A DNA stretch of 64,000 bases from Parus major (GCF_001522545.3 NC_031770.1:14187115-14251114), one strand, 5' to 3'. Shown: positions 34,201 to 47,800, counted from the stretch's first letter. Program-made: numbers and translations. Notes: generated by a model not told the origin, from the sequence alone.

Positions 34201-35213
34201 TATTTTTACACAGTGTTCATATAAACAGTTACAAGCTGTACAAAATATAAAGTGAGGCAGTGCATTACTATATTTTTGTTCTCTACTAATTTTAGTTTGA
34301 AGTAAGGCTAATTTTAAGAAAACTGCAGCCAAAAAAAAAAAAAGAAAAAAAAAAAAGAGGGGGTATCATGAAGTATTTTTTAAATTTATCATATTTCTTC
34401 AGACCTGGAATTGCAGCCTGCAGAAAATGACAAAGGGGATAATGGCTGAAAGGAAGTATTAGAACTTTTCCCTAAAGGCCAATTGTTTGTTGAAAACACA
34501 GTTAACACACTGACATTAGTGATTAGTAGCTCAGGCTGCCCAGTGAAGCATCACAGCTTCATGTCTCTTGTGACAGCCCATTCCTGCATTATTTCCCCAT
34601 GGAAAATGCCTTTAGAGCCAGGAGCATGAAAACATCTCCCTTTCCATGCATGTTTTGAAATTTACTCAAAGCCATAGCTCCTGCAGTTTCCTTACCAGCA
34701 TCTGGAACTTGCATCCTAAAGGAGACAGAGCAAACAGCAGCAACCAGTCTTTTTTCCAGCTTGTGGGGAGAAACCTCCTCTGCTGTAAATTCTCCAAGCC
34801 TCATCAGATGAAATGGGTCTGGACTGATTTACCCTCACTGAGAATCCACCCCTTATCTCACTTGCTACAGTAGTGAAATGGAACTGTCTAATGCTGGCAC
34901 AGAAACTTCAATCACATCTGCCATTTTTTTGCCCAAGAGATTACTTTAAGTGAACCTATAAAGTGCAGGGGAGTTGCAGCCACAGGAGAATAAAGAGTAT
35001 TATTGCAGAGGACCCTTTTTCCCAAAAAATCACCCAATTTTCAACTCATTACTTAAGGCTCTTATTGAGGATATTATTTGGACTTGCTCTGCTCACATAC
35101 ATCAAGGGGAGCCAAAACATGAGGGACTTCAGTTTTCAAACAGCACTAAAAAATGTAATTGGTCCTTCTGGACCTTACACAGGTGCTGACAGATCATAAG
35201 CACTCTGGAAGTT
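31267..35213. other. Spacer downstream of STON1
   Basis: About 3.9 kb of AT-rich DNA. It holds an interrupted A-run at 34331-34356 and a 177-codon open frame at 32710-33243 (see findings). No gene is supported. Confidence 0.55.
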
Positions 35214-35594
35214 TTTATTACCAAATATTATATGTCCAAGTGACATGAACCCTTTGAGTAGTGCCATTAGGTTTCAATACAGAGTATGAGATCATTCCCA
35301 AGTCACAGATACACAACAGGAAAATAACACATTAGAACCACTCAATGAAGTGCTCACATCCTGCCACTCTGACAGGGAGACCTTTACTCATACCAGGACT
35401 CCCATGACAGGAAGTTTACTTGAATACAGGCCAGTCAGTCTGCAATGGATTTGCAGACTCAAACCCATAAGCACTAAAAAAAATTCAATGACCATGTTTA
35501 CCCTAAACTAGGTCACTGCGCTTCTTCTAACAATAGAATTTCCTATGCAAATTGATTCCTACTAATATCCTATGACAGTGTCTCCTGTCCTCTT
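35214..35594 (-). other. STON1: STON1 3' UTR (probable)
   Basis: The first - strand AATAAA after the stop is at 35219-35214, about 380 nt downstream. Further distal signals exist, for example near 31467. The end is not confirmed. Confidence 0.45.
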
Positions 35595-35669
35595 TCATTG
35601 CATTAGGCAGTTGCCAGCCTTATCTGGGTCTTCTCCATCAAGCCTAATCCACTTCTTTTCAATTTCAAC
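35595..35669 (-). CDS. STON1: STON1 terminal coding exon
   Basis: A 75-nt exon after ttttctacctacag, encoding VEIEKKWIRLDGEDPDKAGN then CLMQ and TGA at 35595-35597. Human STON1 ends EIEKKWIKIDGEDPDKIGDCITQ. Confidence 0.96.
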   Translation of the reverse strand, partial: VEIEKKWIRLDGEDPDKAGNCLMQ

Positions 35670-38600
35670 CTGTAGGTAGAAAACAAAAAGCAGCAGGTAG
35701 AATTAGCAAATAATTGGATACCGAAAGTGTGAACTGCAGCAATAGCATGGAAAAAAGCTTTGACACAAAATCAAAATATTTCCAGACCCAACGGATTTCA
35801 AAACCACTACTCCCAAAAATAGCTCAACTGAGGGAAAAAATAAAAAAGTTGCATTCACAGTTCTACTTTTCAGCCTCATCTTTGATCAGAAAAGGAATTA
35901 TTATTTAATGATCCTTTTGCTCAAAGTCATTATCAAAAGTACGTGCAAGAATGTGAAAAGCACATTTGCTTTTCAAATACTGTATGAGGGAGCAGGGAGG
36001 GAGAGGAGGAGGAAAACATGGAAAGCATAGCCCTGAGCATACCTGGCAATTGTAAAAAGCTTTCTGAACCACATGTTTCTGGGGCTGCAGATCGCTCTCT
36101 ATGCCCAGGGACTTCACTTCTGTTCCCGAGGCACAGGTATCATGAATAACAAACTGGACAGTAGCAAATGGGTACCAGTCAGATGGTATCTCCTGGTCTG
36201 ATCCCAGTTCCAGTTTGTAAGACAGGCTGTGTGGATGATCCAAACCTTGGAAAAGAAAAAGAAATACAACACAGCATTAGCAAATTATCTTTTCTTCATT
36301 TAGGTTCATCTCCTAGCAAAAGGGCACAGCTTTGCCTCTTATAAACACTGAGCTGTTGTTATGATACAAGGTTTTTCTATCTATAAACTTTTGCTACTTG
36401 GGCATAAGATGGACCCTTGTTCATTTTCTGTCTGCTTCAGCACACTTGTCACACTCATTGCAATTTTACAAATTAATTTACACAAGATTTATCAGATCCT
36501 TTCAGCTTCTCATTGAGAGAAATTACAAATGTATGGCTTTGTTACTAAATTCAAACTATTTGATGGAATCTCAGTTTTCCCTTAAAAATGCATTTCTTAC
36601 TTTCACAGAAAAAAACTAGAAGATCCCTGTGTAGCCAAGGCAGAGATGCTGCCCTGTGTCCAATAATCCCCTTTCCAGATCTCTCTGCTGTAGAAATTTT
36701 ACTGCAGTGCTTATTTCAAGTAGTACAGCTATCTTGTGTGCTATCATTTATTACAATATGTCCATGGCAGGAAGATAAAGGTGCAGCTCAGAGTGCTGCT
36801 CAAACAAGATACATCCCACCCACCAGGATAAAGGCTACCTTGAGTCCCTATCTAGTTTGAGAAAGAACATATCCCATTTACTAAAAAAAAAGTACTTCTA
36901 AAATAACTGTGATTTTATAAAGCAGAGTCATGAAGGATTTGTGCAGCACATTCTGAATTACTTTAATCATCCTAGGGATGATCCTAAGGATCATTTGCTT
37001 CAGCATTTCTTACATGTGGCAATGATAAGGGCAAGCACTTCTGGCACACAAGAACACCAAGGTGAAAACCTGCTTCCCAAAGCAACTGGAGTCAGCAGAC
37101 TATGTGTGTGAAAGCAGAATAATACATTTTAATAAAATGAAAAGAATCCTCTCCAAATTCTTCAGGGCAAAACGTAGCAATCCTGCATTTCTCCTTCTCT
37201 CCAGGATTTTAATCATCTGCATAGACAACTAACTATGCTTTGGCTGCAGGCAGGGAAAAAAAAAAGAGGAGAAAAAAAAAATAAGAGAAAGGATTGCCTG
37301 TATTTTGTCAAAGGGAAGCTGGCAGTGTATATTTGGTTTTCATCCATTACACTGAATGGAATCTCGAAGTTCAGGAAAAAATGTCCCATTCTTTATGCAC
37401 TGGCTTCCTCCAGTGACAGGAATCAATTTCATATCAGAATGAAGGAAACACTGAAGATGGAGTAAATATAAACTGAGCTTTATCCAACACATGGGAAAAA
37501 TCATGCTAAGATTCCACATCCACAAGCTCACAGGCATTTTGTATGGCAAAAATAAACAAAAAAGCTGCATCTCCATTGCTCCTAGGGGGCTTGGGCTGGG
37601 TGCCTGTCTGTGCTGCAGGTTTTCCCTGTAACATTACACGGACCCCTGGGCACACCTCAGGAGAGGGTCCTGCAAGATACTGGAGCACAAACATCCCCAG
37701 CTTGCAAGGAGTGCCATGCCAGGGGCATGCAACACGCAGCTGAAGTCTCAGGACAATAACACAAAACACAGAAACAAGTAGAGCTGTAGCATCAGGGATT
37801 TTATTATGGAAATGGAGGGAACAAAGTCCAAAAAAAGGATTACAACCACCTGCCAACATTGTGAGAATTAAACTGGAGCATGGAACAAGTGTGAGGAGGA
37901 TATGGTGTTCCGTCACTCATGTACACAGGGACAGGCATCTCTGCACCTCTGTGATGTGAGCCTTTTCCATGATCTGCTGCTGGTCACCTCTTGCTGTGTC
38001 CAAGCCCATTTCTGCTGCACTGACACTCTCTTGGTCCACAGTCCCTCTTCCAGACTGCCTGGACACGGTGGAATGAGCCTTTGTTGATGGGGGCCTCTCC
38101 ATCCTTGAATCCTCCATCATTCCAGGAACAGGACACCACAAGGAACGTCCTGTTCCAGAGCCACACTTCAAGTTGTCATCCTATCTGAACTTTTGGCTCT
38201 CAGGACCTTGGTGGTGCCAGGATGCAGCTTAGCAAGACACTTACTTGACCTGCTCTTTGTGCTTTGCTGCACAGACTGCACAGTGCCAGCCACAAGTGAA
38301 GGATCTTGGAGAGGACAGCAGGAATTTCAGCACCAAGATGGCATGGCATGTCTTGGCCAGGGAAAAGGCACTCTCTGCCTCTGCAGCTGTGGTTAATCAA
38401 AGATCTGAGGAAAAAGGGTTTGTTGCTTGTAGTTAATTTGTGGTAGAAGGCCACCAGCATAGATCTAAGGGCTTTTGGAGATCAAATTCAGAATCTTCCT
38501 GGGGTTTTTTTGTGGGGAGTCCTATGAGGAAACAAATAGCAATGGGAATTGTTTAGCAAATTATTTTGTCTTCTGAGAAATGGAATCCAGAAATAATCAC

Positions 38601-41600
38601 TGCTTGGAATTTTCCTGGGGATATATCAGATGGTAAATGTTGGATAACAGACACCCACTTGAGTCCAGGCACAGATGAGGCATACCTCTTGGGCTGTTGC
38701 TGGTTTGGTTTGGCTGTTGAAGGTTTTCCTGCTAGACATGGCATAGTTGTGATTCAAGAGGACCATCCAAAGAAACCTCTGGGTTCATATTCCAGCTGAC
38801 CTACAGCCATGAGGTGGTCTTGGTGTTGGAATGCAGTGAATTCTGGGGTACTTCCTTACCTTAGGTGGTAACCTGCAAAGGCAGAGACAACAGCTTTGGG
38901 ATTTGGATAAGGATACTGCCTTGGGTCCTCTGGAGCAGCCTCCATTGGACCTTTTTGCCTATTCCTGAAACACAGGGTTCCCCCCAGCCCATCTGTCTAT
39001 TGTACCAACACCAATGCCAAAGGGAGATACTCACCCCTTCACTTTTGGAGAAATTCTGCCACTGCTGGGCTCTGCTAGGAGTGTAGAGCAACTTCTTCCC
39101 ATCAACTGTCAGACAACAAAGTGACTGACCAGAATTTTGGAAGACTGTGACCATCCCCTTAGTTTTCACCTAAAAATGAGCTGGTTTTGTCATCATCTCT
39201 GTCCCATGAAACCACTGCTTCCCAGGCCTTGTGTTGCACTAGAGTCAGAAGAAGAGGGAGAGGCTGTGTGTAGAAGATCCATTTGCAAAAGAAACTGTAA
39301 TGCTGAAAAAAACAGGTGTTGGCCAGGAGAGAAAAGGTGGTGCTGTGGAAAGACAGGTGAGTTGGAGTAGGCACAATGTGCTAAGGTGACATATTCAGAG
39401 CCCTGACATTTCAAGATGACATTTTCAAGCCCAGCTATCCAAAACGTGTCCCATCAGGCACTGTTGAGACATGACCGCCTGGACTGATGAAATCAAACAC
39501 TCGGAAGAGTCAGGAAAAGATTTGGAGAGATTACTGAGCTTTTACTACCTAACCTATGAGACAGAAACCCTGCAGTTTAGGTGTCTATGCAACTTGTTAA
39601 GACTCCTGTGAATTGAGAGATTTTAGCCTGCCCTAATCTGAAAATCTGGCTCTTGTTTCCTTAAAAGCATTCCAAACTCTTGCTCTCTGTCTCCAATTAA
39701 TACCAACAAAAAAGCCAAAACAAACAGAAGATCAATAAATCTATGAGACTAGATTCCAAATATCATTTAGCATTCATATAGTGTTTCAAAAGCAATTAAT
39801 AATTTAACATTGCACTTAATTAACACTGTTTAGCCCTTTTTCACCTGTGTAAGTAGCATTCAAGCAACCTTGATCTGACAAAGGCTCGTGAAGCAAAGCA
39901 ATTAAAGCCAAAATAATGTACTGGTTATCTTAGTTATGAAATAACTCTATTTTTGCCAAGCTAGGTCCAGTTCTAAAACTCTTACTTTGAACATGAAAAC
40001 ATAAACAATTACTAAGAATAGATTTGCAAAAGTTAGGGTTGTTAGAAGTTAATAACTCCCTCAGCTATGTCTAAGTGGGTACAGTTATCCAACTGGCTGG
40101 GAGAAGTGTATAGGAATACAGGAGTGGGACAGTACCACCACCAAGCACCAGTTCACACTGGTGCCAGTGCCAGGAGGAGGTGGCTGGGCAGGAAGGGAGC
40201 CCACCTGACAAAGCCATGGCCTTGAGTTTCCACCTGGGCAGTTTAGCAAAAAAGAAAAGCAGCACCTGTTGATTCCTGGGAACCACATCACCTCCCACAG
40301 CAGAGTCCCTGCACAGATACTAAAGGCAGTAACAAGGCTGCCAGCAGCCATAACCTCCTCAAGCTCCAATCTGCTGTGCTGTTCAGTCCCTGCTTCCTCA
40401 GTGTGGCTCCATGATGCAGAATAAAAGAAGAAATAATCAGCTGAAGAGCTGTTGCTTTACACAGTGGCTCAAGGATGGAGGAATTTTTCCTAGCAGGAAA
40501 AATCACCGGGCTCAAATTTACACAGCAAGTGATTAAAGCACAGTGCTTTGCAGTTTAGTCTCTCCCTTGCTCCCTGGGAACTCCCTGGGGAGCAGCTGAC
40601 ACAGCTTCCCCACTGCAAAGTCTGGCTCCAGTACCGTGCAAAAATCATAACAAATTCTGCATTTCCTTACACAAAGCCCCAGTTTCACAAACATAGACTC
40701 AGTTTTCAGAAATTTCACTGGAGCAGCCCTTCAAAGCCTATTGCTTTTTTCCTTTTTTTTTTCTTTTTTAAAAAATAATGCTAAAATTCTGACTTCTAAT
40801 GCAACATCTATATATCTGAATAGGTAGAGGCAGCTTTTGAAAGTCTGGTGTTTCTTGCAGCTCCTGCTGACTTCACTTGGCCAGCACTTTTCCAAGAAAA
40901 CACTTTAGTAGAATCCAGTGGATATTAACATATTTCAATGTCTATAAATGGAGCTACAATAAAACTGTAGGCAACCTTTCCTTTTCCCTTCCTTTTTTTT
41001 TTTAAGAAACCTTGGACAAAGGCTTTTTGAAAGCAAAATCCTCAGCATATTTTTCTGCCTGCGGTAAACATATTATGAAAGTTTACATATTTCTATTAGT
41101 TTGACTGTCTCCAGACGTTTGGCACGCCTTGGGACAACTCTATTTTTAAACTCTTAACTGTGTACAGAGCATTTGATAAAGAGGTTTAAAATTTGACTGG
41201 GCAGTATTACTACCAAAATGTTTTTTCAAATGCACGAACATTTCACAGAGACAAATGTTTCTGCAGATCTCAGCTACAGGAATTATTCAAATGTCAAAAG
41301 TTTAAGCTACTGGTAGAAAATGATGTAAAGCTGTGGAATGCCTAAGAAAAAAACCCAGTTTGCTCTTTCAAATAACTTAAATCTGAGGTTCATTGTGCAC
41401 ATCAAGTCTTCAGGTGAAGGAGCTTCAGGAAATTCAGAAGATTTATAATCTTTAAAATTGCCTAAACTGCTGACTTGATTTTACAGAAGCAAACCTACAT
41501 TAAATAGCAAAGAATACTACAATCTACCCAAAGGGTCCTGTAAGCCTTGGGAAAACACATGGGTCATAGCAATATGGTGTAAATCTCTGAAACCTGGAGC

Positions 41601-44600
41601 ACAGGACAGGGATTTTGAAGAGCTGAAGAATCATCTTCTGCCTTCTCATTCTCTTACATCTCTCCATCAACTCCTCTGCCCTCCCTGTCCATTTTCCAGT
41701 CTCCCCAGCCATGCCCTTCACTTCCCTCTCTCTGTCATTGCTCTTTCCCCACATTAGTCCTGGCTTAGTAGTAGAGTGCCTGAAACAGGAACTTAAGAGG
41801 ATAAAATCTTTTCTGAATATTCTAAAGAGGCAGTTAGCCCAGACAGGATAATACAAGACTAGGAAAATCCAGATGTTAGTAACATACACTTACCCTCTTT
41901 TTTTAAAAGCACAGATTTTACAGATATTTTACATTAAATGCTTTAACAGGTGCCCTTGTCTTACACAGATCCCCAAAGCTTCAGGTACACATAATGCAAA
42001 GGATCAAATGCCTTCACTCTACAGAACTGGAAGCAGGATACTGTATTCCTCAAGAATTTTTACTATGTCTTTAGAAAGGTACTGGCAACATGACTAAAAA
42101 TTGGAATTTTAAACCCAAATATTTATATTTTGTTTTTCTTCAAAAATTCATACTTTCTCCTTTAAATTAAATTCAATTAACTACTTCCATGTGTACAATT
42201 AAAAACGTAGCTGCTTTTACTGCTATAAGTTTTCAGTGAGGTACCACCTCCAGAAAGAAATGGGAATAAAGTGGGAGGCATTTTTTATCAGTGCAGTTAT
42301 TGCCATGAATGTACAACCTCAATGCACAAACCCATGAAAGAGGTAATAGAGCCCAGCCTTTGCAAAAGCACAGTTCCTACAGCCTTTTTTCTTCTTTCCT
42401 ACAGCAAATTTAACCATAGCACCTTCTAGTTCTGTGTCATACCTACCATTTCGTAAATGATGCTCGAAAGCCAAGACCCAGCAGTGACAATACCACCTTT
42501 CCTATTAGCTGTGTGATATTGGGTGGACAAATCATTTTACCAACTTCTGCTTCCCATCCCACCATTGCCCAGCTGGTGCACAGGAAGCATAAACCCTTCC
42601 CTCAGCCTTACTACTACAGACTAGAGGTTTACTCAGAATGATAACGATACCACACACTCAAAACGGTACATCTGCCTCCGTCAAGTTAATTACAAAAACA
42701 TGCTTTAAAGATATTGGTAAGTCTGTATTCTCTTTTTCCTAAAAGATTACTCCAGCTTCTACCAACAGATAAAAACCCAAACCATGACAGCTGATGGAGG
42801 TACACAAGTATAAACCCAGCGAAGACACACACCCAAGCCCATAGCACAAATTATTTACTTGAATTTTTATCTGGAAGCCTGTCAATCTTCCACACCACGG
42901 CCCTGTAGGCATTCTCGTATTTTGCTGTTCCAACCGAGACTTGGATTACAGGATCAGATTCAACCTCATGCAAAGCCCCAAGGCACGCTCTCCTATTCAT
43001 TTTCGCTTTTAGGGACTTCTGCCTTTGGAGGTTCATGGTCCAAAGCGCTTTGATCCACTGTGTGGGAACAGGAAAGCGTATCATAACATTTTCACAGTAT
43101 TTCACAGAGGATAAACGTGTTGAGATCTGAGCAGTTGAAGACATGTTTATGAAAGCCTGAAGTTCAATGTATGCCCCCTGAACCACCACTGCAGCCTTCA
43201 CAGAAAAGGGAAGGTCTTGCCCACTGTAGCGTGTCCTGAAACGCATCAGTTCCAGCCTGCAGGCATCCGGGGGTGTAAACTTAATAATCCGTGATTGCTC
43301 AAATTCCTGTGCTTTGACACAGTTATGGAAATGGCACTCGAGAATATCGATCCACTTCTTCTCCTGCTCCTTCTCAAAGTAACGCTCATCCCTCTTCTGG
43401 AGTTCCAGGTCGTTCAGGGTTAGAAAACACTCGGCACCGCCATTCACAAAACACAAGCAGTAAATGTGTGTGATGACCGCACTTTCTACGAGTTTTCCTT
43501 CTGCCTTAGTGACTTTCCCCCAAAAGTTATCCACTATTTCCAGAGTCATTTCTTGCTCTTCATAATTCCTCTTTTGTCTGGAAAGAGCAGGAAGTTTCAT
43601 GAGCTCCTCCTCGACCGTCACGAGGAAATCGGTGAAGTCGTTGTAGTCGGTGGTGCCCAGCTTTAACATCTGCTCCACCTCTGGCTCATGGATCACCTCT
43701 ACTTTGGGGTGGTACCTCCTCTTCTCTGTGTAAGACACGCATTCAATCTTCACAGTGTGGATTTTTCCTGAGACATTGTAGCTCTCCAGTTTGGGTTCCG
43801 ACAGCTTGCACTGCGGCTGCAGCTGGAATTCCTTGAAAGGTTTCTCCAGGCCCTTTTCGTAATACATCTGCAACACCCCTCCAGCCAGGACACTCAGGTA
43901 AATAGGGCCCCACTGCCGAGATGACATCATGTTCTTCTTTTCAGGAATCCTCAGCATGAAGGGCCACCCATCCGATTTCTGGCTCCTGAAAAGGCTGTGT
44001 GGGATGGCGGGGGAGAGCTTGTGCCACGCGTGGGTGCTGGAGATGGGTGAGTTTTCCATGGCCTCACAGCTGTCAGCTTGCAGGTGTTCAAGCCTCTCAC
44101 AGATGTAACTGAAGGAGCCCTGGTTAAGGCTTTTCTGATCATGACACGTTTCTTTGTCTCTAGGATGACACCCGCTCCTGTCAAGCACTTTGTCCTTCCT
44201 GTGTGCACTAACATTGGCTGGCAACACGCTGAGGGAGGAGCCTTCCTTCCAGAATGGACTGGAAAAAGCACAGTCACTGTGGAAATATGGGAAGTGTCCT
44301 GGAGCCAGCTCCTCACAGCTTCCTGGTGGGTTAAGGCTTCCTTCATCTGCAGATTTGGAGACCAAGGTCTTACCTGGATGGTCATTAGGTGAGGGGTTCA
44401 AAGGAAGGCTGCTCAGTTTCTGCGAGGCTAGGGATGAACAAATCCCAGCGGATGGAGGAGGGTTAACTTTTGAGGGCAACTCAGGGATGGGATAAAGCAT
44501 GTGAATCCCAGACTTTGAAATGCAGGGGTTTCCCGGGTAGTCTCTGGTCGGTGTAGTAAGTGGAGAGTTGCTGGGGGGTCCAGGACTTAGGTAGAAATCA

Positions 44601-44788
44601 ACTACAGGAGATGAGAGTGGAGTGCTGCCTGTAGAGGAGGATCTGCTTGAAGACTCATGAACACTGGACAGATTGAGCTTAAGGCCATTCGGTTTGCAGC
44701 CACTCTGACTGTCAGCCAGTTTCTGAGGTGACTGGAAGAGAGGCTCATCATCAAAGGTGACCCAGTTTGCTGGATTTGGGGAACACAT
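35595..44788 (-). CDS. STON1: STON1, stonin-1 endocytic adaptor
   Basis: Stonins are cytosolic adaptors with a C-terminal mu-homology domain that resembles the cargo-binding subunit of AP-2; stonin-1 is linked to clathrin-mediated uptake. Three coding exons give 735 aa, the same length as human stonin-1. The N-terminus, MCSPNPANWVTFDDEPLFQS, and the Ser/Pro-rich conserved block STPLSSPVVDFYLSPGPPSN identify STON1 rather than STON2. The stonin-homology domain covers about residues 275-408 (MLRIPEKKNMMSSRQWGPIY). The mu-homology domain runs from about 412 to 722 and ends VEIEKKWIRLDGEDPDK. No frameshift or stop is seen. The start is fixed by conservation of MCS-NP-WVTFDD and sits 50 nt inside an exon with a clean acceptor. 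Confidence 0.97.
36043..36245 (-). CDS. STON1: STON1 second coding exon
   Basis: A 203-nt exon from acceptor ccaag to donor CAG|gtatgc. It encodes LDHPHSLSYKLELGSDQEIP, then SDWYPFATVQF, and ends AFYNCQ. It finishes in phase 0, which matters for fusion with GTF2A1L exon 2. Confidence 0.96.
36246..42858. other. STON1 intron between large and second coding exons
   Basis: A 6.6 kb intron. It contains A-runs at 37255-37281 and T-rich tracts at 40744-40770 and 40992-41004. The 37500-39400 stretch is less AT-rich and has several open frames, but I recognise no protein or repeat in it. Confidence 0.55.
42859..44788 (-). CDS. STON1: STON1 first coding exon (residues 1-644)
   Basis: A 1930-nt coding stretch from ATG 44788 to the donor TCAA|gtaaat at 42858. 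It covers the disordered N-terminus, stonin-homology domain and most of the mu-homology domain. Serine 644 is split across the junction (A|GT), giving NSSLDHPHSLSYK as in human STON1. Confidence 0.97.
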
Positions 44789-44838
44789 CTTTCAAGAGAA
44801 ACTTGAGGCACTTGCACAACGCATCACCCACAAGCCAT
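44789..44838 (-). other. STON1: STON1 5' UTR segment with two micro-ORFs
   Basis: The acceptor tttgttcatag (AG at 44839-44840) places 50 nt of leader before the start codon. It begins with ATG and holds two tiny frames: a 4-codon frame, 44838-44824 (MACG), whose TGA overlaps the ATG of a 10-codon frame, 44824-44792 (MRCASASSFS). The second stops 3 nt before the main ATG. Confidence 0.7.
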
Positions 44839-47800
44839 CTATGAACAAACAACAAACATGATTCAGATCAAACTCAAATCACACAAAGCTCAAATTTGCA
44901 AGCAGTTCACAAATCCAGTGTATTTTGTTTTACATGTATAATCTGAGATAGCTGTGTAGAAACAGATAAACTGCCCATGAATCCCCACTGCTCTCCCAGG
45001 TAGGGGGTTGAAGGGAGTTCTAAGCTCTATGAGCTGTTCAGAGCATCTGGTGTACAGAGCCTCTCAGTCAGAGAGAGTAGAATGCCCCACAGCAGTACAG
45101 GACTGCTTGAATAACACTTTCAGCTTCATACTATATGACATATACAGCTTATGCATCATTTCTAAAATGGACAGAAATTTTCCATACTGGGCATCTGCTC
45201 TGGGTAAGGTTTCCCCTCCTTCTCCCATCAAAAAAACCCAGCATTTTACTAAGAATGGTGTAGCTGTTTCTAAAAACAGAATCAAGAGGGAGAGAGGCAA
45301 TTATTTTTTTGATGAAAAGCTGTAGCAACTCAGTGCTGATGGCAAAGGTACACTTGCTGCTGCCATTGGGGCAAAAACCTGGATGCCTGCCAGACCTGGG
45401 CAAGAATCTCTTTACATCAGTTCCTTCAATCCAGGCTTAGGCTCTTGGAGACTAGGCATGTTATAAGGAAGCATTGGAAAGGCATTAAAGTTTTAAGCAA
45501 GAAATTAGCCCTAAGGATGAGCAGTGAATTCCTGCAGAGGAGCAGACTGCAAGCCTCCACCACAGACAAAACGCTGATGAAATACAAGTCAAGGCCAAGT
45601 AACAACACTCACATCTGCCAAGCACTGAATTGGCTGGTGGCCTGGAAAAAGGACAGGTCTTTAAACCAATTAATAAACTCCACTTCATCAAACAAAGTGT
45701 CTTTGGTAAAGGGCTCAGCTGGATGTCCTCAGAGCAGGACTGCAACCAGTAAATCATTAATCTTGCCTTCATGGTTCTAAATTGTGTGCTGAAATTTAAA
45801 TGCTCATTGCATCCTTATGCAGGGCATGTTGTCCCCAAAGTTTTTCCTCCCCACTGCTCCTGCCTGATGAGGGAGCAAGCAAAAAATTGCCAATGCTTGA
45901 GGAGGAATCGAGTACAATGAAACACCACGGGGGCACATCCAAACATCCCTGCTTTGACAGAAAGTTACTCTTGTTCTGTCAGAACACATTCACGTTTGCC
46001 TGAAAGCACAAGGAAGGCGGAGTTCACATAGACAAAAACCACCTGCATGTACATTACTCCGTTAATTAAGGTCAGCTAATGACGACTTAGAGCTATTGCC
46101 CTTGGTGCACAACCAGCCACAGTCAGGCTGTTTAATTGCACAGCACTACAGAATCACATAACCATAAAAGCCATTCTTTATCTGTAACATTTAGAGAACA
46201 GCTCACTTCTAGACATGCTATAGTACAGCCAAGTGAAACTCGTGCTACAAGTCTTTATTTTTATTGTTACTCCATTATTTCTGGGGCAGTTTGTAGCCAG
46301 TAAGAAAATGCCATAAATCATGGCATAGTCTGCTTACTCTAAGGCTGAGCAACAGAGAGCTCTCAACAGAGGAGGACTCTGATCCTTCATTAGTTTTTGA
46401 ACTCTCGACCTTTTTGTTCAGAAAAATATTTGCACTATGCTAGTTATTTTATAAGCACTCTAATCACCACTTACAGAAAGAGAGAGAGAAAAGGAGCAAA
46501 CAACTACAAATTACTATCATAGCTCAGACACACACAACTGCCAGTGTGTCCTTCACCCACACAATCACTTCATCATGAAGTGCAGCAATGGAAAGAAAAA
46601 TCACTGCTATTTGGTCTCTGACTTGGTCATCATTTTTTCCTCCCATGTCACACCCTTCTCCTCCTCTCCCTCTGGTTGCCACCATGGCTCTTTCAGCATT
46701 AATTATTTCTAGAGCTGAAGTTTCAAAGTTTTCAGCCCGTTTTTTCAAAGCCTCATTTGTTAAGAGCAGCTAATGTGATGCTGACTCGGGGCGTGGCTTT
46801 TTCCTGGAACAGCCGGAACACTGGGGCAGCCTGCTAGGCAAGAGAACATAAGGAAACAGCCTCAAAGGCTGCTGGTAAAACCTCCTCTGGCATTTACAAG
46901 AGATAAGGGATGGCCAGAGAGGAAAAAAAACACTCTGTGGATGGGAGAGAAGCCTTTCTCTGGGGAGGGGCTCTGGGGATGCTGCCACAGCCCTCCATTG
47001 TGACCACAGCCATGCTCAAGGGGCAAATCACACAACACTGAGATGAACCAATGGAAAACAAATCATAAAATCGGGTGTTTACAATAAAGAACACATTTGC
47101 AGACTGTTTCCCTTTCTTGTTAGAAATTAAATTTTTCAGTGTCCTTTATTATTCCCAGATGTTTGGGGTGTTTTTTCCCCCAACGTCTGTTACTATTCCC
47201 TTTTTAAAATGTGATGCTGCAGATTATCTGGCAGGTTTGCTTCGGATCTTTTTTCTCCTTTACAAAACAAAAAGATGTTTGAACTCCACCTGCCAAACAT
47301 ATAACTTCAGTCAGCAAGTGTCAATGAAGAAAACCACTTTCCCAGATGGAAAAAAGTAGGAAAAAATGCTTTCCTCTGCAGTCACCATACCCTTGGTGTA
47401 CCTGTCAGAGGCTGTACCTGTCACCTCTTGTTGCTGTTGCATTTACATGGGAGTTTTTAAAAGAAAAAAAGATGCTGATGATAACAAAAACACACATGCA
47501 AAAGTGTTTAAATAGATAGTGGTTCCTCTACTGTAGCTCAATGATCCCCAAAAGTAACTACTAGGAATGGAGATAAAAAGTCCAAATGGATTTTTAAAAG
47601 CTGATTGAATAATGTCATGCTAATAAAAGGAAATGCACCCTCTTGTGTGTTAAGGACAGCCCCACTCATCTAGTATTTTTAAAAAAAAACAACTTAAAAA
47701 ATCAGTCTTATGCTGCTTTATATCACTTGTTCTCTGGTTCTTTTACATCTATACAATGCAATAAAGTAATGCTTTCAATTTCAGTTTTGTCCTAAACCGT

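Noticed and set aside
13288..44788. GTF2A1 and STON2 (the paralogous pair near TSHR)
   Set aside because: The neighbourhood TSHR-GTF2A1-STON2 is similar, but the N-terminus of the stonin, the TFIIA spacer and the LHCGR link all indicate the STON1/GTF2A1L copy.
43951..44817. Open frames on both strands within the STON1 large exon
   Set aside because: They overlap the well-conserved stonin-1 frame and show no family similarity.
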